DNA of 64,000 bases, from positions 363,001 through 427,000 of the forward strand of contig NZ_CP151951.1 in the NCBI RefSeq assembly GCF_038592985.1, written 5' to 3'. Below are positions 9,235 through 18,530 of this stretch, one piece after another. Source of the stretch: Paenibacillus sp. FSL R10-2782 (GTDB taxonomy: Bacteria; Bacillota; Bacilli; Paenibacillales; Paenibacillaceae). The notes under the pieces were generated by a model. It searched no databases. It was given only the letters and a program-made list of their open reading frames with translations, and had not been told where the DNA came from. A program made the translations under genes and the position numbers. Numbering within the stretch: the first letter of the stretch is position 1; every line of letters begins with the position of its first letter.

Positions 9235-10521
9235 TTGGCTAAAATCAAATATGCACTTGTGGGTACTGGAGGAAGAGCCGAATTTTTTTACGGTGAAGTT
9301 GTTACCGTTTTCAAGGATACTTCGGAGCTGATCGCGTTCTGTGACGTCAATCAGACGAGAATGGACTATGCCAATCGGTTGTTGCAGGAGAAATATGAGC
9401 ACAAGCCGATTCCAACCTATAAAGCTCATGAATTTGAACGAATGATCGCAGAAACACAACCCGATATCGTGATCGTCACGACCATTGACCGTGTGCATCA
9501 TCATTATATTATCCGGGCGATGGAGCTGGGCTGTGATGTTATTTCCGAGAAGCCGATGACGGTGGATGAGGACAAATGTCAAGATATTCTAGATGCCATA
9601 GATCGCACGGGACGGAAGCTGCGCGTCACCTTTAATTATCGTTATGCGCCCCATAATACGAAAATACGCGAGGTGATTATGGACGGGTCGCTTGGTGATA
9701 TCTTGTCGGTCAACTTCGAATGGCTGCTGAACACACAGCATGGTGCGGATTATTTCCGTCGCTGGCACCGGGATAAGCGCAACAGTGGCGGTCTGCTGGT
9801 GCATAAATCGACGCATCATTTCGATCTAATGAACTTTTGGCTCGGCTCAAAGCCGGAAACGGTGTATGCGATGGGCGATCTGAAATTTTATGGCCGGGAA
9901 AATGCGGAACAGCGTGGTGTGACTGAGTTCTATCAACGGGCTTACGGCAGCAAGGCAGCGGAAAATGACCCGTTTGCGCTGCATCTGGACCGTAACGAGC
10001 ACCTGAAAAGCATGTATTTGGATGCCGAGCATGAGGATGGCTATGTGCGGGATCAAAGCGTATTTGGCGACAATATTAGCATTGAGGACACGCTGAGTGT
10101 CATGGTGAAGTACAAGAACAAGACAGTCATGAACTACTCGCTGAATGCTTACATGCCTTGGGAGGGATTTATCATCGTGTTCAACGGCACCAAGGGTCGG
10201 ATGGAGGTACGGGTATCCGAGCAATCCTACGTTAATTCCGGGGGCAGTAAGGCAGACGAGGGGGCGTTAAAAGAAAAAACCATTACGATCTATCCCCACT
10301 TTGCAGCACCTTATGAGGTGGAGGTAGAGGAAGGCGTGGGTGGTCATGGCGGTGGTGATCCGGTCATGCTGCGGGATATTTTTGATCAGCCGGCAGATGA
10401 TCGGTTTCATCGCGCAGCCTCGCATATAGATGGAGCTTGGTCTATTTTAACGGGCATTGCCGCCAATCGCTCCATCCGTACGGGCCAGCCAGTGAAGGTG
10501 GAGGAACTGGTTCATTTGTAA
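9235..10521 (+). CDS. Gfo/Idh/MocA-family oxidoreductase
   Basis: The N-terminus has a Rossmann fold for NAD(P) (KYALVGTGGRAEFF) and the family motif EKPMTVDE near residue 105. The C-terminal domain has the active-site region KSTHHFDLMNFWLG with the usual histidines. Such enzymes oxidise or reduce sugars, inositols and related compounds in the cytoplasm. It is divergent from the AraC regulator, suggesting it processes the sugar brought in by the adjacent importer. The start is uncertain: TTG 9235 follows GGGTG by eight bases and begins at the Rossmann strand; GTG 9226 and ATG 9169 are alternatives, the latter overlapping the promoter region of the AraC gene. Confidence 0.85.
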   Translation: MAKIKYALVGTGGRAEFFYGEVVTVFKDTSELIAFCDVNQTRMDYANRLLQEKYEHKPIPTYKAHEFERMIAETQPDIVIVTTIDRVHHHYIIRAMELGCDVISEKPMTVDEDKCQDILDAIDRTGRKLRVTFNYRYAPHNTKIREVIMDGSLGDILSVNFEWLLNTQHGADYFRRWHRDKRNSGGLLVHKSTHHFDLMNFWLGSKPETVYAMGDLKFYGRENAEQRGVTEFYQRAYGSKAAENDPFALHLDRNEHLKSMYLDAEHEDGYVRDQSVFGDNISIEDTLSVMVKYKNKTVMNYSLNAYMPWEGFIIVFNGTKGRMEVRVSEQSYVNSGGSKADEGALKEKTITIYPHFAAPYEVEVEEGVGGHGGGDPVMLRDIFDQPADDRFHRAASHIDGAWSILTGIAANRSIRTGQPVKVEELVHL

Positions 10522-10542
10522 AGACGGGCAACCACTAAAATA

Positions 10543-10589
10543 ACCAAGAAGCCCCCCTGTTTATCTTATGAACAGAGGGGCTTCTTGGT
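10543..10589. terminator. Bidirectional terminator between the oxidoreductase and carbonic anhydrase genes
   Basis: A near-perfect hairpin ACCAAGAAGCCCC...GGGGCTTCTTGGT with an extended CTGTT/AACAG stem lies between the two convergent genes. The + side continues into ATTTTG. It can end both transcripts. Confidence 0.8.
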
Positions 10590-10645
10590 ATTTTGCTGTC
10601 AGCGGCGGCAGAGTTTCTGTTAGCTGTCGTAGGGTACTTATTTCA

Positions 10646-11482
10646 TTATTGATCAGCAGTCAGTTCACGGGCTCCCAGTTGTTGTACAGGACGATGGTTA
10701 TCGGGAAAAATAGTAGCAAACCGGCTGATTTGGTCTGCCGACATTTCAATGGGTTTTTCCAGTACTGTCCAGTTCACATGCTCTGTGCAAGGCGGAGTGG
10801 TCAGAGATCCGTTATAGCGAATCGAGTGCAGATCCTTCGGCAGAAGAGTAGCGAGATTCAGTTCTCCCTCCAGAGCCTCTTCCTGAGAAACATCTTTTGG
10901 CAGTTTGGACCAAATACGGCTGAAAGCCTTATTCTCCTTGCCGCCTTGAATGAGTACGCCTAAGACGGCGGTGCTGCCGTTGTCACTTTGATGAACAAAA
11001 TGAAGCTCCATATCGGCATTTTTACCATCTATTTGGTGTTCACTGGGATGATGAAAGTGAAACTGCTTTAAAGTGAATTTGGTACCGTCCAGTACAATAT
11101 AATTACTGGGGTTGGCTGCATTGATTTGAACGGTGTGTCCATTATTCAGAATGGATACTTTCGTATTGGTGTAGTGAACCTGTATCGGCTGCTGCGTTTG
11201 CGAGGCTTCCATTCGAGTATGTTCTATGTTGACAGGGGATTGTTCGAGGCCATTACCACAAGCGGCGAAATCCTTTTCCAACTCTCCCCAATGCTCCGGT
11301 CCCTCCTCTCCTTCATAGGACCAGTGTGTTTTCTGAACAACCGCATGGGCGGCGCTACCAGTCGGTGAAGACGAAGTATTCGTAGATTTGGAAGTGGCGG
11401 GCTGAGCATTACATCCAGTTGCGGACACAACCAGGAAAATAGCAAACATGCTGGACAAGCAAACTCTCCAGTTTTTTTTCAT
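10646..11482 (-). CDS. Alpha-type carbonic anhydrase, exported lipoprotein
   Basis: The protein begins with a lipoprotein signal (VVSATGC, Cys 24) and a Ser/Thr-rich linker, then the alpha carbonic anhydrase domain: WGELEKDFAACGNGLEQSPVNIE, the zinc-ligand strands LKQFHFHHPSEH and MELHFVHQ, and the SLTTPPCTEHVNW substrate pocket. It hydrates CO2 to bicarbonate outside the membrane using zinc held by three histidines. All key residues appear present. AAGAAGGATC precedes the ATG. It stands alone and ends at the shared terminator. Confidence 0.95.
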   Translation of the reverse strand: MKKNWRVCLSSMFAIFLVVSATGCNAQPATSKSTNTSSSPTGSAAHAVVQKTHWSYEGEEGPEHWGELEKDFAACGNGLEQSPVNIEHTRMEASQTQQPIQVHYTNTKVSILNNGHTVQINAANPSNYIVLDGTKFTLKQFHFHHPSEHQIDGKNADMELHFVHQSDNGSTAVLGVLIQGGKENKAFSRIWSKLPKDVSQEEALEGELNLATLLPKDLHSIRYNGSLTTPPCTEHVNWTVLEKPIEMSADQISRFATIFPDNHRPVQQLGARELTADQ

Positions 11483-11598
11483 TGTGCATGATCCTTCTTC
11501 CCAAAGTAGAGTGTGTGAAACTTTTTACATTGTAAATTATTGTACAAAGTTATCAAGGGTACAAGGACTTAGGAAGAAGGAATGGGTGTACTCTTTTT

Positions 11599-11964
11599 TT
11601 ACAGCTTATTCAGAATGTTATCCTCCAGTACAACGGATTTATCCCCGTACTCCTTAATAATATGCTTTTCTCCCCAGGCGCACAGAGAATCCAAAATGCT
11701 CTTCAGACTACATCCATATTCACTAAGCTCGTACTCCACTTTGGGAGGTACCTGATTGTAGCTAATTCGATTGACGATGCCGTCTTCCTCTAATTCCCGA
11801 AGCTGCTGCGTCAGCATTTTTTGTGTAATCGAAGGCATGATGCGTTTCAATTCGCTTGTCCGCATTTTCCCATGTGTCAAATGACACAGGATCACACACT
11901 TCCACTTCCCACCGATCACCTCTAAAGTCGCCTCAACCGAGATGTTGTATTTTTTCTGACCCAA
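11599..11964 (-). CDS. HxlR-family (winged-helix) transcriptional regulator
   Basis: About 121 residues with the HxlR layout: YNISVEATLEVIGGKWKCVIL, then the winged helix (KMRTSELKRIMPSITQKMLTQQLRELEEDGIVNR). Such proteins often sense reactive electrophiles or oxidants and control a divergent detoxification gene. TTG 11964 is chosen because GGAGGG lies seven to eight bases upstream and the length then fits the family; the frame is open to 12183 but would run across the operator and into the MFS gene. It is divergent from an MFS exporter and an aldo-keto reductase, its probable targets. Confidence 0.87.
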   Translation of the reverse strand: MGQKKYNISVEATLEVIGGKWKCVILCHLTHGKMRTSELKRIMPSITQKMLTQQLRELEEDGIVNRISYNQVPPKVEYELSEYGCSLKSILDSLCAWGEKHIIKEYGDKSVVLEDNILNKL

Positions 11965-12000
11965 TGTCGATCCCTCCGTGTGCTTTACTTTTGGTTTAGG

Positions 12001-12033
12001 GTACTTTTTGGTACCTATATTACTAAAAAGTAC
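12001..12033. promoter_or_regulatory. Palindromic operator for the HxlR regulator
   Basis: GTACTTTTT at 12001-12009 and AAAAAGTAC at 12025-12033 form a perfect 9-bp inverted repeat with 15 bases between, lying between the divergent regulator and exporter. Arms of this spacing suit a dimeric winged-helix repressor. Confidence 0.65.
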
Positions 12034-12110
12034 GTACTGTTCATAATTGTTTGAATAACTCATAATAACATCTGCTGGTCGAAGATTTCTATAGATTAGG
12101 AGTGAACCAC

Positions 12111-13316
12111 ATGTCGTCAGACTCAAAACGAAGTATTTGGCCATTACTGGCTTTAGCCGTAAGCGCCTTTGCCATTGGGACAACCGAGTTCATCAGCGTG
12201 GGGCTGCTTCCCCTGATCGCTGAGGACTTGCACATATCCGTAACCATGTCTGCCTTAACCGTTACTTTGTACGCATTAGGGGTAACCATCGGAGCGCCGG
12301 TCCTGACCTCGTTAACATCAAGTGTTCCCCGTAAAACGCTGCTGCTGTGGATCATGATTGTATTTATTGCAGGCAACAGCCTCGCTGCGTTCTCCGGTGG
12401 AATTGTCATGCTGCTGATTGCACGCGTGATCTCGGCGTTCTCCCATGGGGTGTTCATGTCCATTGGCTCCACTATCGCAGCCGACCTTGTACCCAATGAC
12501 CGCCGAGCCAGTGCCATTTCCATTATGTTCTCCGGGCTAACCGTAGCCACGGTCACGGGTGTACCCTTGGGAACCTTTATCGGACAGCAATGGGGCTGGC
12601 GAGCGGCCTTCATGGCGATTGTGATCGTCGGTGTGGTGGCACTCATTGCGAATCTAATTTTGCTGCCGTCCACTCTGCGAAAGGGGAACAGAACCCCTTT
12701 CCGCGAGCAAGTCAAACTGGTTACCAATGGCCGCTTGCTGCTTGCATTTATCATTACAGCCTTGGGGTATGGAGGCACGTTTGTGGTGTTTACTTATTTA
12801 TCTCCATTGCTTCACGACATAACCGGATTTAAGCAAAGTACGGTAACGTTTATTCTTTTGCTGTATGGAATTGCGATTGCTATTGGGAATGTTATGGGTG
12901 GAAAAGCTGCAAACCGCAAGCCGCTTTCAGCTTTATTTTACATGTTTTTGATTCAAGCGATTGTCCTGCTCGTCCTGCTGTTCACTGCTCCTTTTAAAAC
13001 CGCCGGACTGATTACGATCTTTTTTATGGGATTGCTTGCGTTCATGAACGTGCCCGGCCTACAGGTATATGTGGTGATGTTGGCTGAACGTTTTGCCCCC
13101 AAAGCTGTAGATGTCGCTTCCGCCGTCAATATCGCTGCTTTCAACGCGGGAATTGCGATTGGAGCATACGTGGGTGGAAGGGTGACTGATTCCTTGGGTC
13201 TTATTCATACGACCTGGATCGGGGCGATTATGGTTTTCGCTGCGGTTCTACTTACAGGCTGGAGTCGCGCGCTAGAAAAAAGGGATATAATCACCGCTAT
13301 AGGTTCACAATCTTAA
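12111..13316 (+). CDS. MFS exporter, DHA1 (AraJ/YdhP-like) family
   Basis: About 401 residues with twelve predicted membrane segments; the early motif ALAVSAFAIGTTEFISVGLLPLIAEDL is typical of the AraJ/YdhP/PbuE-like drug or metabolite efflux branch. The MFS motif A region is weak, as is usual for this branch. It would export an unknown compound by proton antiport. ATG 12111 has AGGAG eight bases upstream. It is followed 24 bp later by an aldo-keto reductase, likely in the same transcript under HxlR control. Confidence 0.88.
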   Translation: MSSDSKRSIWPLLALAVSAFAIGTTEFISVGLLPLIAEDLHISVTMSALTVTLYALGVTIGAPVLTSLTSSVPRKTLLLWIMIVFIAGNSLAAFSGGIVMLLIARVISAFSHGVFMSIGSTIAADLVPNDRRASAISIMFSGLTVATVTGVPLGTFIGQQWGWRAAFMAIVIVGVVALIANLILLPSTLRKGNRTPFREQVKLVTNGRLLLAFIITALGYGGTFVVFTYLSPLLHDITGFKQSTVTFILLLYGIAIAIGNVMGGKAANRKPLSALFYMFLIQAIVLLVLLFTAPFKTAGLITIFFMGLLAFMNVPGLQVYVVMLAERFAPKAVDVASAVNIAAFNAGIAIGAYVGGRVTDSLGLIHTTWIGAIMVFAAVLLTGWSRALEKRDIITAIGSQS

Positions 13317-13340
13317 AAAATGCAGAGAGGAAGATAAACA

Positions 13341-14183
13341 ATGACTCAAAACTTACACAGCACAACAACATTGCACAACGGAGTTCACATGCCTTGGTTC
13401 GGAATCGGGGTATTTAAGGTGGAGGAAGGCTCAGAGCTGGTCGATGCCATCAAGGCGGCTGTGAAGCATGGTTATCGCAGTATAGATACAGCCGCAGCTT
13501 ATGCTAACGAAAGTAGTGTAGGACAAGCCATCCGGGAAGCTCTTCAGGAAAATAACCTGTCTAGAGAAGACCTTTTCGTAACGTCCAAAGTGTGGAATGC
13601 CGATTTGGGGTATGAAGAGACACGGGCAGCCTATGAAGTAAGTCTGGACAAGCTGGGTCTGGAGTATCTGGATCTGTATCTGATTCATTGGCCGGTTCAA
13701 GGCAAGTATAAAGAAGCCTGGAGAGCGTTGGAGTCCTTGTATAAGGAAGGGCGGATCAAGGCAATCGGAGTCAGCAACTTCCAGACTCATCATTTGGAGG
13801 ACCTTATGAAGGATGCTGAAATCACGCCAATGGTGAATCAGGTGGAATTTCATCCACAATTAACACAAACCGAGCTACTGCAATTCTGTCAAAAGAACAA
13901 CATTCAAATGGAAGCCTGGTCCCCATTAATGCAAGGCCAACTGCTCGATCATGCGGTACTGCAAGACATAGCGACCAAGTATGGTAAATCGGTGGCGCAA
14001 GTGATTTTGCGCTGGGATGTGCAGCAGGGAGTTGTCACCATTCCCAAGTCTACCAAGGCGCATCGGATTGTCGAAAATGCCGACATTTTTGATTTTGAAT
14101 TGACGCAAGAGGATATGGAACGAATTCAGGCATTAAATGCGAATCATCGGGTAGGTCCTGATCCGGATAACTTTGATTTTTAA
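13341..14183 (+). CDS. Aldo/keto reductase (AKR5-like, YvgN/glyoxal reductase type)
   Basis: A 280-residue NADPH-dependent (beta/alpha)8-barrel reductase. The catalytic tetrad is visible: Asp and Tyr in DTAAAYANE, Lys in VTSKVWN, His in YLIHWP. The coenzyme-binding end IPKSTKAHRIVEN is also present. It reduces reactive aldehydes such as glyoxal-type compounds to alcohols in the cytoplasm. AGAGGAAG precedes the ATG. Coupling with an exporter and HxlR regulator points to a stress or detoxification unit. Confidence 0.93.
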   Translation: MTQNLHSTTTLHNGVHMPWFGIGVFKVEEGSELVDAIKAAVKHGYRSIDTAAAYANESSVGQAIREALQENNLSREDLFVTSKVWNADLGYEETRAAYEVSLDKLGLEYLDLYLIHWPVQGKYKEAWRALESLYKEGRIKAIGVSNFQTHHLEDLMKDAEITPMVNQVEFHPQLTQTELLQFCQKNNIQMEAWSPLMQGQLLDHAVLQDIATKYGKSVAQVILRWDVQQGVVTIPKSTKAHRIVENADIFDFELTQEDMERIQALNANHRVGPDPDNFDF

Positions 14184-14199
14184 ACTCTATTTCCAAGAT

Positions 14200-14238
14200 A
14201 CGCCGTTCCTTTCTTCAATGAAAGGAGCGGTGTTTTTT
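14200..14238 (+). terminator. Intrinsic terminator after the aldo/keto reductase
   Basis: CGCCGTTCCTTTC pairs with GAAAGGAGCGGTG around a short loop and is followed by TTTTTT. Confidence 0.85.
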
Positions 14239-14351
14239 GTCCTTGATGGGTCTGGAGCCACAGCATTCCAACCCCGCCATATGGTATTATAGGGTATGAT
14301 AAAAGAGATGTTTTGGAAGCTTGTGAAAATGAAGACAATCCGGGGGACCTC

Positions 14352-15383
14352 ATGAATAAGACGATTGCAGATATAGCCCAAATGGCTGGTGTGGCCAAGA
14401 GCACGGTATCCCGTTTTTTGAACGGCGGGGCTGTCAGTGTGGATACGAGACGAAAAATTGAAAAGGTGGTCAAGGACACAGGTTATGTACCTAATACCTT
14501 TGCCCAGAGCTTGAAAGCGAAGCGGACTAACATTATCGGAACCGTTGTGCCGCGTCTGGATTCCTTTGCCACATCCCATACGCTGATGGGTATAGATGAA
14601 GAGCTGCGGGCGCAGCATTATCAGATGCTGATCTCGAATACGAGTCAGGATGTGAAGCGCGAAATCGAAGCCATTTACGAGCTGGGTCGGCAAAAGATTT
14701 CCGGTATTATTTTACTGGCTGCCGAAATTACCGATGAGCATCTGACCGCGATCCGCGACATTGCGATTCCGGTTTTGCTGGTGGGACAGCAGCACACACA
14801 GCTTCACAGCCTTATCCATGATGACTACCGGGCGGGATATGATATCGGCGCGTATGTTCTGTCACAGGGCCACCGTGAAATTGCCTACGTCGGCGTTACG
14901 GAAAAGGATGTCGCTGTCGGTGTACGGCGCAAGGAGGGCTTTAAGCAGGCTGTTCAGGATGCATTGCTCGATCAAGCTCATAGGGACGATGTGAAGCAAC
15001 TGGAGCGAGCCGCCGGGTACGATATCAGATACTATGAAACCGGCTTTAAAATGTCCGATGCACGGGTGGCTGCGTCTGCGATTTTAGATGGCTTTAAGCC
15101 GTCATTAATGGTGTGTGCTACGGATAATATTGCGCTTGGCGTGATTAATGCGGCGTATTCCAGAGGAATTGCTATTCCGTCGGAATTGTCGGTGACTGGC
15201 TTCGGGGGATACGATATTACAGAGGTGATCCATCCTGCACTAACAACCGTGCAATATCCGTACATGGAAGCAGGACGCGTAGCGGCGCAAAATATTGTAC
15301 GGCTGGTAGAACACAAACCAGTAGAGAAAGTGACTGTTATGAATTATTCCCTTATAGAGAGAGAAAGCGTTGACAAACGCTGA
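14352..15383 (+). CDS. LacI-family repressor of the sucrose genes
   Basis: The N-terminal helix-turn-helix and hinge read TIADIAQMAGVAKSTVSRFLNGG and VPNTFAQSLKAK, followed by a periplasmic-binding-like effector domain of about 275 residues. It should bind the GGAACCGGTTCC palindromes found between it and the hydrolase gene and release them on a sucrose-derived signal. ATG 14352 is selected since the protein then starts MNKTIADIAQ as in the family; GGGGGA lies seven to eight bases upstream. ATG-like start 14313 would add 13 unrelated residues. Confidence 0.9.
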   Translation: MNKTIADIAQMAGVAKSTVSRFLNGGAVSVDTRRKIEKVVKDTGYVPNTFAQSLKAKRTNIIGTVVPRLDSFATSHTLMGIDEELRAQHYQMLISNTSQDVKREIEAIYELGRQKISGIILLAAEITDEHLTAIRDIAIPVLLVGQQHTQLHSLIHDDYRAGYDIGAYVLSQGHREIAYVGVTEKDVAVGVRRKEGFKQAVQDALLDQAHRDDVKQLERAAGYDIRYYETGFKMSDARVAASAILDGFKPSLMVCATDNIALGVINAAYSRGIAIPSELSVTGFGGYDITEVIHPALTTVQYPYMEAGRVAAQNIVRLVEHKPVEKVTVMNYSLIERESVDKR

Positions 15384-15405
15384 ACAGGTGGATTATAATT
15401 TCTTC

Positions 15406-15531
15406 GAAACCGGTTCCATAGCACTCGGGCACAAGTGGAATCGGTTGCAAATCCATGGATGAGTATATTTTTTTAATCGCATAGGAACCGGTTCCTATAT
15501 TATTTTTTTCATTTACATTGGAACCGGTTCC
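15406..15531. promoter_or_regulatory. Operator ladder for the sucrose LacI repressor
   Basis: Perfect GGAACCGGTTCC palindromes lie at 15484-15495 and 15520-15531. GAAACCGGTTCC (one mismatch) lies at 15406-15417 and GGAATCGGTTGC (two mismatches) at 15437-15448. The two perfect sites are 36 bp apart, about 3.4 helical turns. All sit between the repressor stop and the hydrolase start, in the promoter region. Confidence 0.85.
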
Positions 15532-15567
15532 TGAGGCGAAAGTTTTTAATAAGAATGAGGTACACCT

Positions 15568-17043
15568 ATGAAAATGACAAAAGAACAAAAGTATCGACTG
15601 ATTGAGCAGGCAGAGCCCGGTGAAATAGCCAGCTTGGAGAAAAAGGTGGAGCAATGTCACTGGCGCCAGGAGTTTCATATTCAGCCATCGACAGGCTTGC
15701 TCAATGATCCCAATGGCTTTTCATATTATCAGGGTGAATACCATTTGTTCTATCAGTGGTTCCCGTTTGGAACCGATCATGGAATGAAATACTGGTATCA
15801 TTTGAAGTCCAGAGATTTGGTCGCATGGGACGACGCAGGCATCGGGATCGCACCGGGTGATTACTTTGATTCACATGGTGCTTATTCAGGTAGCGCGATG
15901 GAGCATGAGGGCAAGTTGTATATGCTGTATACGGGAAATACACGTGACGGGGACTGGATTAGACATCCTTATCAATGTATGGCAGTGATGGATGAGAGCG
16001 GTCTCATAACAAAATGGGAGCATCCCGTTATTCCGAACGTGCCGGAAGGCTATACGGATCATTTTCGTGATCCCAAGCTGTGGAAGGACGGAGACAGCTT
16101 TTACTGTGTGATCGGTGCCCAGAGAGCGAATTTAACAGGCTGCGCCGTCCTTTATCGGTCAACCGACCTCCATACGTGGCAGTTTGAGGGGGAACTGCGC
16201 ACAGGGCTGGAAATGTTTGGCTACATGTGGGAATGCCCCGATTATTTTGAACTGGACGGCTCGGGTGTATTGGTATTTTCTCCTCAGGGCCTGGAGCCTT
16301 CCGGGGATGAGAATCACAATATTTATCAGTCGGGCTATGTGATCGGCAAGCCGCTGGATACCGGGACCAGAATATTGGAGCATGGGGCATTCCACGAGCT
16401 GGACCGTGGCTTTGACTTTTATGCACCGCAGACGATGATCGACCCGCAAGGGCGGCGTATTATGGTGGCGTGGATGGGATTACCGGATATCGATTGTCCG
16501 ACAGATCCGAACGGCTGGGCGCATTGCCTGACGCTGCCGAGGGAGCTTACCCTTCATGAGGGTAAGCTCATACAAAGGCCGATACCTGAGCTGTCTACGC
16601 TGCGTAGAAAGCGTGAGAATCGGGTGGCTGACGTATTATCGTCAGAGAGCAAAACCTATACGGGCTTCAAGGGTACGGCCTATGAGCTGATTTGTGAGTT
16701 TGATCTTTTGAGCGCCAAGGCGTGCGGTATTGAATTTCGTGCAAGTGCGACCGAGAAAACGGTGATCCGATATGATGCCGTTAGCCGCAAGCTAGTGCTG
16801 GACCGTTCGCAATCGGGTGAGCCAGTCGCTGCTTCGTATGGTGAGATAAGACAGTGCGCCATGAATGGGGATCGTATCAAGCTTCATCTGTTCGTGGATA
16901 CGTCTTCGGTGGAAATTTTCGTCAATGATGGGGAAGAAGTGTTCACCAGTCGTATTTTTCCGCACCCAGAGAGTGACGAAATACACTTTTTTGCCGACAA
17001 GGGAGAGGCTCTCTTCCAAGCGGTAAAATGGGATTTTACATGA
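15568..17043 (+). CDS. sacA: Sucrose-6-phosphate hydrolase (GH32)
   Basis: A 491-residue GH32 enzyme that splits sucrose-6-phosphate from the PTS into glucose-6-phosphate and fructose. The nucleophile motif is LLNDPNG (in HIQPSTGLLNDPNGFSYYQG), the transition-state stabiliser is in FRDPKLW, and the acid/base is in WECPDYF. The C-terminal ~130 residues form the beta-sandwich (SSVEIFVNDGEEVFTSRIFP). GAGG stands upstream of ATG 15568. The gene for the sucrose PTS permease follows 68 bp later, so the pair forms a sucrose operon. Confidence 0.95.
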   Translation: MKMTKEQKYRLIEQAEPGEIASLEKKVEQCHWRQEFHIQPSTGLLNDPNGFSYYQGEYHLFYQWFPFGTDHGMKYWYHLKSRDLVAWDDAGIGIAPGDYFDSHGAYSGSAMEHEGKLYMLYTGNTRDGDWIRHPYQCMAVMDESGLITKWEHPVIPNVPEGYTDHFRDPKLWKDGDSFYCVIGAQRANLTGCAVLYRSTDLHTWQFEGELRTGLEMFGYMWECPDYFELDGSGVLVFSPQGLEPSGDENHNIYQSGYVIGKPLDTGTRILEHGAFHELDRGFDFYAPQTMIDPQGRRIMVAWMGLPDIDCPTDPNGWAHCLTLPRELTLHEGKLIQRPIPELSTLRRKRENRVADVLSSESKTYTGFKGTAYELICEFDLLSAKACGIEFRASATEKTVIRYDAVSRKLVLDRSQSGEPVAASYGEIRQCAMNGDRIKLHLFVDTSSVEIFVNDGEEVFTSRIFPHPESDEIHFFADKGEALFQAVKWDFT

Positions 17044-17111
17044 ATATTCAAATCATCAAGTGGATCGTTAATCATCAATAACATAACGGAATGAACGAGA
17101 GGATGAACATC

Positions 17112-18530
17112 ATGGCGGAGAACTGGGAAATAGCCAAAGAAGTGATCCAAGCAATCGGTGGGAAGGATAATATTGAGTCCTTTGCTCACTGTGCAACACG
17201 CCTGCGGATTATGGTGCATGACAAGGAGAAGATTGACCAGAAAAAGGTCGAAGAAATCGACAAGGTCAAAGGAGCTTTTTTCAACTCGGGTCAGTATCAG
17301 ATTATTTTTGGTACAGGTACGGTCAATCGGATTTTCGAAGAGGTCGAGAAACTCGGAGTGACCGGATCCTCTAAAGAAGAAGTGAAGAGCCAGGCGAAAA
17401 AGGAAGGCAACGTCTTCCAACGCTCCATTCGTACCTTTGGCGACGTATTTGTACCGATCATTCCGGTGCTGGTTGCTACGGGGCTGTTCATGGGATTGCG
17501 GGGCTTGCTTACCCAGCCGCAAATTCTGGCCCTGTTCGGCATGACGCCGCAGGATATTTCACCGAATTTTCTATTGTTTACCCAAGTATTGACGGATACG
17601 GCTTTTGCTTTTCTACCTGCGCTGGTCGCGTGGTCAGCCTTTAGAGTATTCGGCGGCAGCCCGGTGCTCGGTATCGTCCTCGGTTTGATGCTGGTGAACC
17701 CGGCCTTGCCCAATGCCTATGCTGTTGCGGACGGCTCAGCTCATCCCTTGACGATGTTCGGCTTCATCCCTGTGGTCGGTTATCAGGGCTCAGTATTGCC
17801 AGCCTTCTTCGTGGGTTTAATCGGAGCCAAGCTGGAACGGGGACTGCGCAAACGGGTACCCGAAGCGCTGGATCTGATTCTTACGCCATTTTTAACACTG
17901 TTGATCATGATTATACTGGGGCTGTTTGCCATCGGTCCGGTTTTCCATTCTCTTGAAGAATGGGTACTGCAAGGAACTACGTTGGTATTGGATTTGCCTT
18001 TCGGTATCGCAGGGATTGTCATTGGTTTTCTGCATCAGATTATCGTAGTTACGGGTGTGCATCATATATTTAATTTTCTGGAAATTCAACTGCTCGAAAA
18101 GAATGGCGTAAACGCCTTCAACGCGATTATTACTTGCGCTATGGCTGCCCAAGGCGCGGCTTGTCTGGCGGTTGGACTGAAAACGAAGAACAGCAAGCTG
18201 AAAGCATTAGCGCTTCCTTCCTCGTTGTCCGCTTTTCTGGGAATTACGGAGCCGGCTATTTTCGGTGTTAACCTGAGATATATGAAGCCTTTTGTTATGG
18301 GTCTGATCGGTGGGGCAGTTGGTGGTTTTATCGCCTCCATCTTCCATTTGGCGGCAACAGGTATGGCCATTACAGTCATTCCGGGTACACTGCTCTACAT
18401 GAATCATCAGCTTCCGCTTTATATTTTGGCAAACGTGGCTGCTATGGCAGTAGCCTTTGTCCTGACCTGGATGTTTGGCTATAACGATAAAATGCTGGAG
18501 GAAGTCAAAACAGCAGGTTCCTCCAATTAG
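17112..18530 (+). CDS. sacP: PTS sucrose-type EIIBC permease
   Basis: An N-terminal EIIB domain of about 90 residues carries the phosphorylated cysteine (SFAHCATRLR), and the rest is a ten-helix EIIC domain with the conserved GITEPAIFGVNLRY motif. It imports sucrose and phosphorylates it at the membrane. No EIIA domain is fused and no EIIA gene is beside it, so it must use a glucose-type EIIA coded elsewhere, as usual for SacP/ScrA proteins. ATG 17112 has GAGAGG nine bases upstream; ATG 17091 and 17103 are alternatives. Confidence 0.93.
   Translation: MAENWEIAKEVIQAIGGKDNIESFAHCATRLRIMVHDKEKIDQKKVEEIDKVKGAFFNSGQYQIIFGTGTVNRIFEEVEKLGVTGSSKEEVKSQAKKEGNVFQRSIRTFGDVFVPIIPVLVATGLFMGLRGLLTQPQILALFGMTPQDISPNFLLFTQVLTDTAFAFLPALVAWSAFRVFGGSPVLGIVLGLMLVNPALPNAYAVADGSAHPLTMFGFIPVVGYQGSVLPAFFVGLIGAKLERGLRKRVPEALDLILTPFLTLLIMIILGLFAIGPVFHSLEEWVLQGTTLVLDLPFGIAGIVIGFLHQIIVVTGVHHIFNFLEIQLLEKNGVNAFNAIITCAMAAQGAACLAVGLKTKNSKLKALALPSSLSAFLGITEPAIFGVNLRYMKPFVMGLIGGAVGGFIASIFHLAATGMAITVIPGTLLYMNHQLPLYILANVAAMAVAFVLTWMFGYNDKMLEEVKTAGSSN

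Noticed and set aside
14187..14693. A 168-codon minus-strand frame over the sucrose repressor start
   Set aside because: A shadow of the LacI gene and the terminator; no ribosome site or family.
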